NCBI GenBank assembly: GCA_028583415.1
Contig: CM053266.1
Span: 45,526,726 to 45,590,725 of the forward strand
Direction of reading: 5' to 3'
Source of the DNA: Protea cynaroides
Lineage: Eukaryota > Streptophyta > Magnoliopsida > Proteales > Proteaceae
Length of the DNA: 64,000 nt
A program made the translations under genes and the position numbers. Below, piece by piece: positions 62,637 to 64,000 of the stretch (positions are counted from its first letter, which is position 1; each line of letters opens with the position of its first letter). Under the pieces are notes generated by a model that was not told the DNA's origin, did no database searches, and saw nothing but the letters and a program-made list of their open reading frames with translations.

Positions 62637-62920
62637 CCCGAAGACTCCTTGGTTTAACATGGTGTGGTTTAAAGGCCAATTTCCTCACCACAATTTCATC
62701 CTTTGGGAGCCCTGACCCACTCTCTGCCTACAAGAGCCCTTCTCCATACCCGGGATTTCATTCCTAATGCTAGGTGTGATCTTTGTTGGGCCTTGGGAGA
62801 AGACATCCATCATCTGTTCTTTGAGTGCCCATTTTCCAAAAGAATTTGGGAAATATCCTTGGGAAGTGCTGGCCTTATTATAAAAGGATACATCCTTTCG
62901 ATTGGGAATGAAAGTGGATA
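62637..62920 (+). pseudogene. L1 LINE zf-RVT domain fragment
   Basis: One open frame reads GQFPHHNFILWGALTHSLPT, then FIPNARCDLCWALGED, then IHHLFFECPFSKRIWEIS, and stops at 62919. This is the zinc-binding C-terminal domain of plant L1 reverse transcriptases with its C-x2-C and H-x4-C pattern (CDLC, HHLFFEC). Nothing of the catalytic domain is present. Confidence 0.85.
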
Positions 62921-63446
62921 ATCAAGAAGTTCAATGATAAGTCCCCATGTGATACTATGTTAAGCTTGTTTTTGCTGCACAGTGTACCAGATGCAGTTCA
63001 AGTCTACACCAGAAGGAATGAGATGATCCACACAAGGCCTAAGCCAAACCAGCCTAGCCAGCCAACAATAAGGGATCAACCAACCAATAACACTGTTCAC
63101 ATGATACTGTTCATGTGAACAGTACCAACATATTTTTTTAGAGATTTTGCTTCCTCCTTTTGTTATTTCTCTCCTAAATTATTCTTAGATTTTGTTTTCT
63201 AAAGTTAGTCAGCAAGTAGTTAAGTTATGGATTGATATTTTTTTAGTTGTCTTTTTGGAAACTTTCCTAAATCTATAAAGGCAAGTTTCCATTTTTTAAT
63301 TTATCTTAGGATATTCTTTGGAGGACTAAATCCTTCCTTATTTTGTAATCTTTCTTAAGTCTATAAATAAGATAAAGAAGAAGAGAACCAATAGACTTTT
63401 AGAGAACCAGAAAATTATTGATAATTTTCTGGTTGAGTCTCCTTGG

Positions 63447-63859
63447 TTGTGAGACTCAACCGTAGACCCCTCCCTTGTCTTTCTTGCTCTATTTTCAATA
63501 CCATCAATCTCTCCATTTTTCTTACATAATTGCTATGTTATTCACTACTGGTCTGATCACCAATACACTACGAAACTGGAGATTATAATCAAATCGATTA
63601 AATCTGCTGGTAACAAGGGGCGTCGTCAGAACATAGGTTGTTTTCAAAAATTCATATCTTCTACATTTATGATCAGATCGTCTTCAACTTTCAGTATGTG
63701 TTCACATGCATCCTAAAGTTCATTGTCCCAAAGTTTGTGAGACTCAACCGTAGACCCCCTCCCTTGTCTTTCTTGCTCTATTTTCAATACCATCAATCTC
63801 TCCCTTTTTCTTACATAATTGCTACGTTATTCACTACTGGTCTGATCATCAATACACTA
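63447..63859. repeat. Recent ~124-bp direct duplication, 288 bp apart
   Basis: TTGTGAGACTCAACCGTAGA to CAATACACTA occurs at 63447-63570 and 63735-63859 with about five differences. The left unit is preceded by sequence with a TATAAATAAGAT box and LTR-like character (63100-63450), so the pair may be the end of an LTR duplicated during insertion. No PBS was found. Confidence 0.75.
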
Positions 63860-64000
63860 AGGGTCAGATTTCCAGATAAGTTGAATTTCTTGTTACTTTC
63901 TGATTCTGATTTGAGATTTGACTGCATAAAGATCCTGCAGCAAAGAGGGAATGTTATTTTAACTTGTTCTGAACCCTCTTTGCTATCAGTACCACATATG

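Overview
This is nuclear DNA of a flowering plant. The evidence is a eukaryotic-type tRNA-Ala, GT-AG introns of up to about 3 kb, two MIR164 microRNA hairpins (a seed-plant family), and many plant-type transposable elements: L1 and RTE LINEs, Ty1/copia, a TRIM, SINEs, hAT-like and Mutator-like MITEs, and long (CT)n and (AT)n tracts. It is AT-rich and gene-poor. I cannot name the species. There are no bacterial, CRISPR or clear organellar features.

Layout. 0-12 kb: a CCACCA minisatellite, a SINE beside a leucine-rich-repeat-extensin gene fragment (minus), tRNA-Ala(AGC) (minus), a LINE RNase H remnant and a complete TRIM with both LTRs, PBS and 5-bp target duplication. 12.4-21.3 kb and 35.6-44.8 kb: two copies of one roughly 9-kb segment in the same orientation. 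Each carries a MIR164 hairpin on the minus strand with a conserved TATA box about 90 bp upstream. Since duplicating, each copy has gained its own insertions. 21.3-35.6 kb, between the copies: hAT relics, an L1 fragment split by a non-coding LTR element, a broken 5' piece of the ribosome-quality-control E3 ligase gene LTN1 (listerin), an RTE LINE on the minus strand, two decayed copia elements and another L1 piece. 44.8-51 kb: LTR-like debris, a degenerate three-part repeat array and two more members of a hairpin MITE family. 51.2 kb to the end: the first four coding exons of a Rab21-type small GTPase on the plus strand. Its large introns hold several well-bounded TIR elements, and the remaining exons are not visible before the window ends.

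The functional loci supported here are the tRNA, the two MIR164 genes (known to target CUC/NAC-family transcription factor mRNAs) and the Rab21-like gene. The most interesting point is the local MIR164 duplication: the mature strand differs at one base, duplex pairing is kept by compensating changes, and a Mutator-like hairpin MITE sits upstream of only one copy. Four members of that MITE family (about 210-260 bp, long terminal inverted repeats, 9-bp target duplications clear in two copies) occur in the window and may be undescribed.
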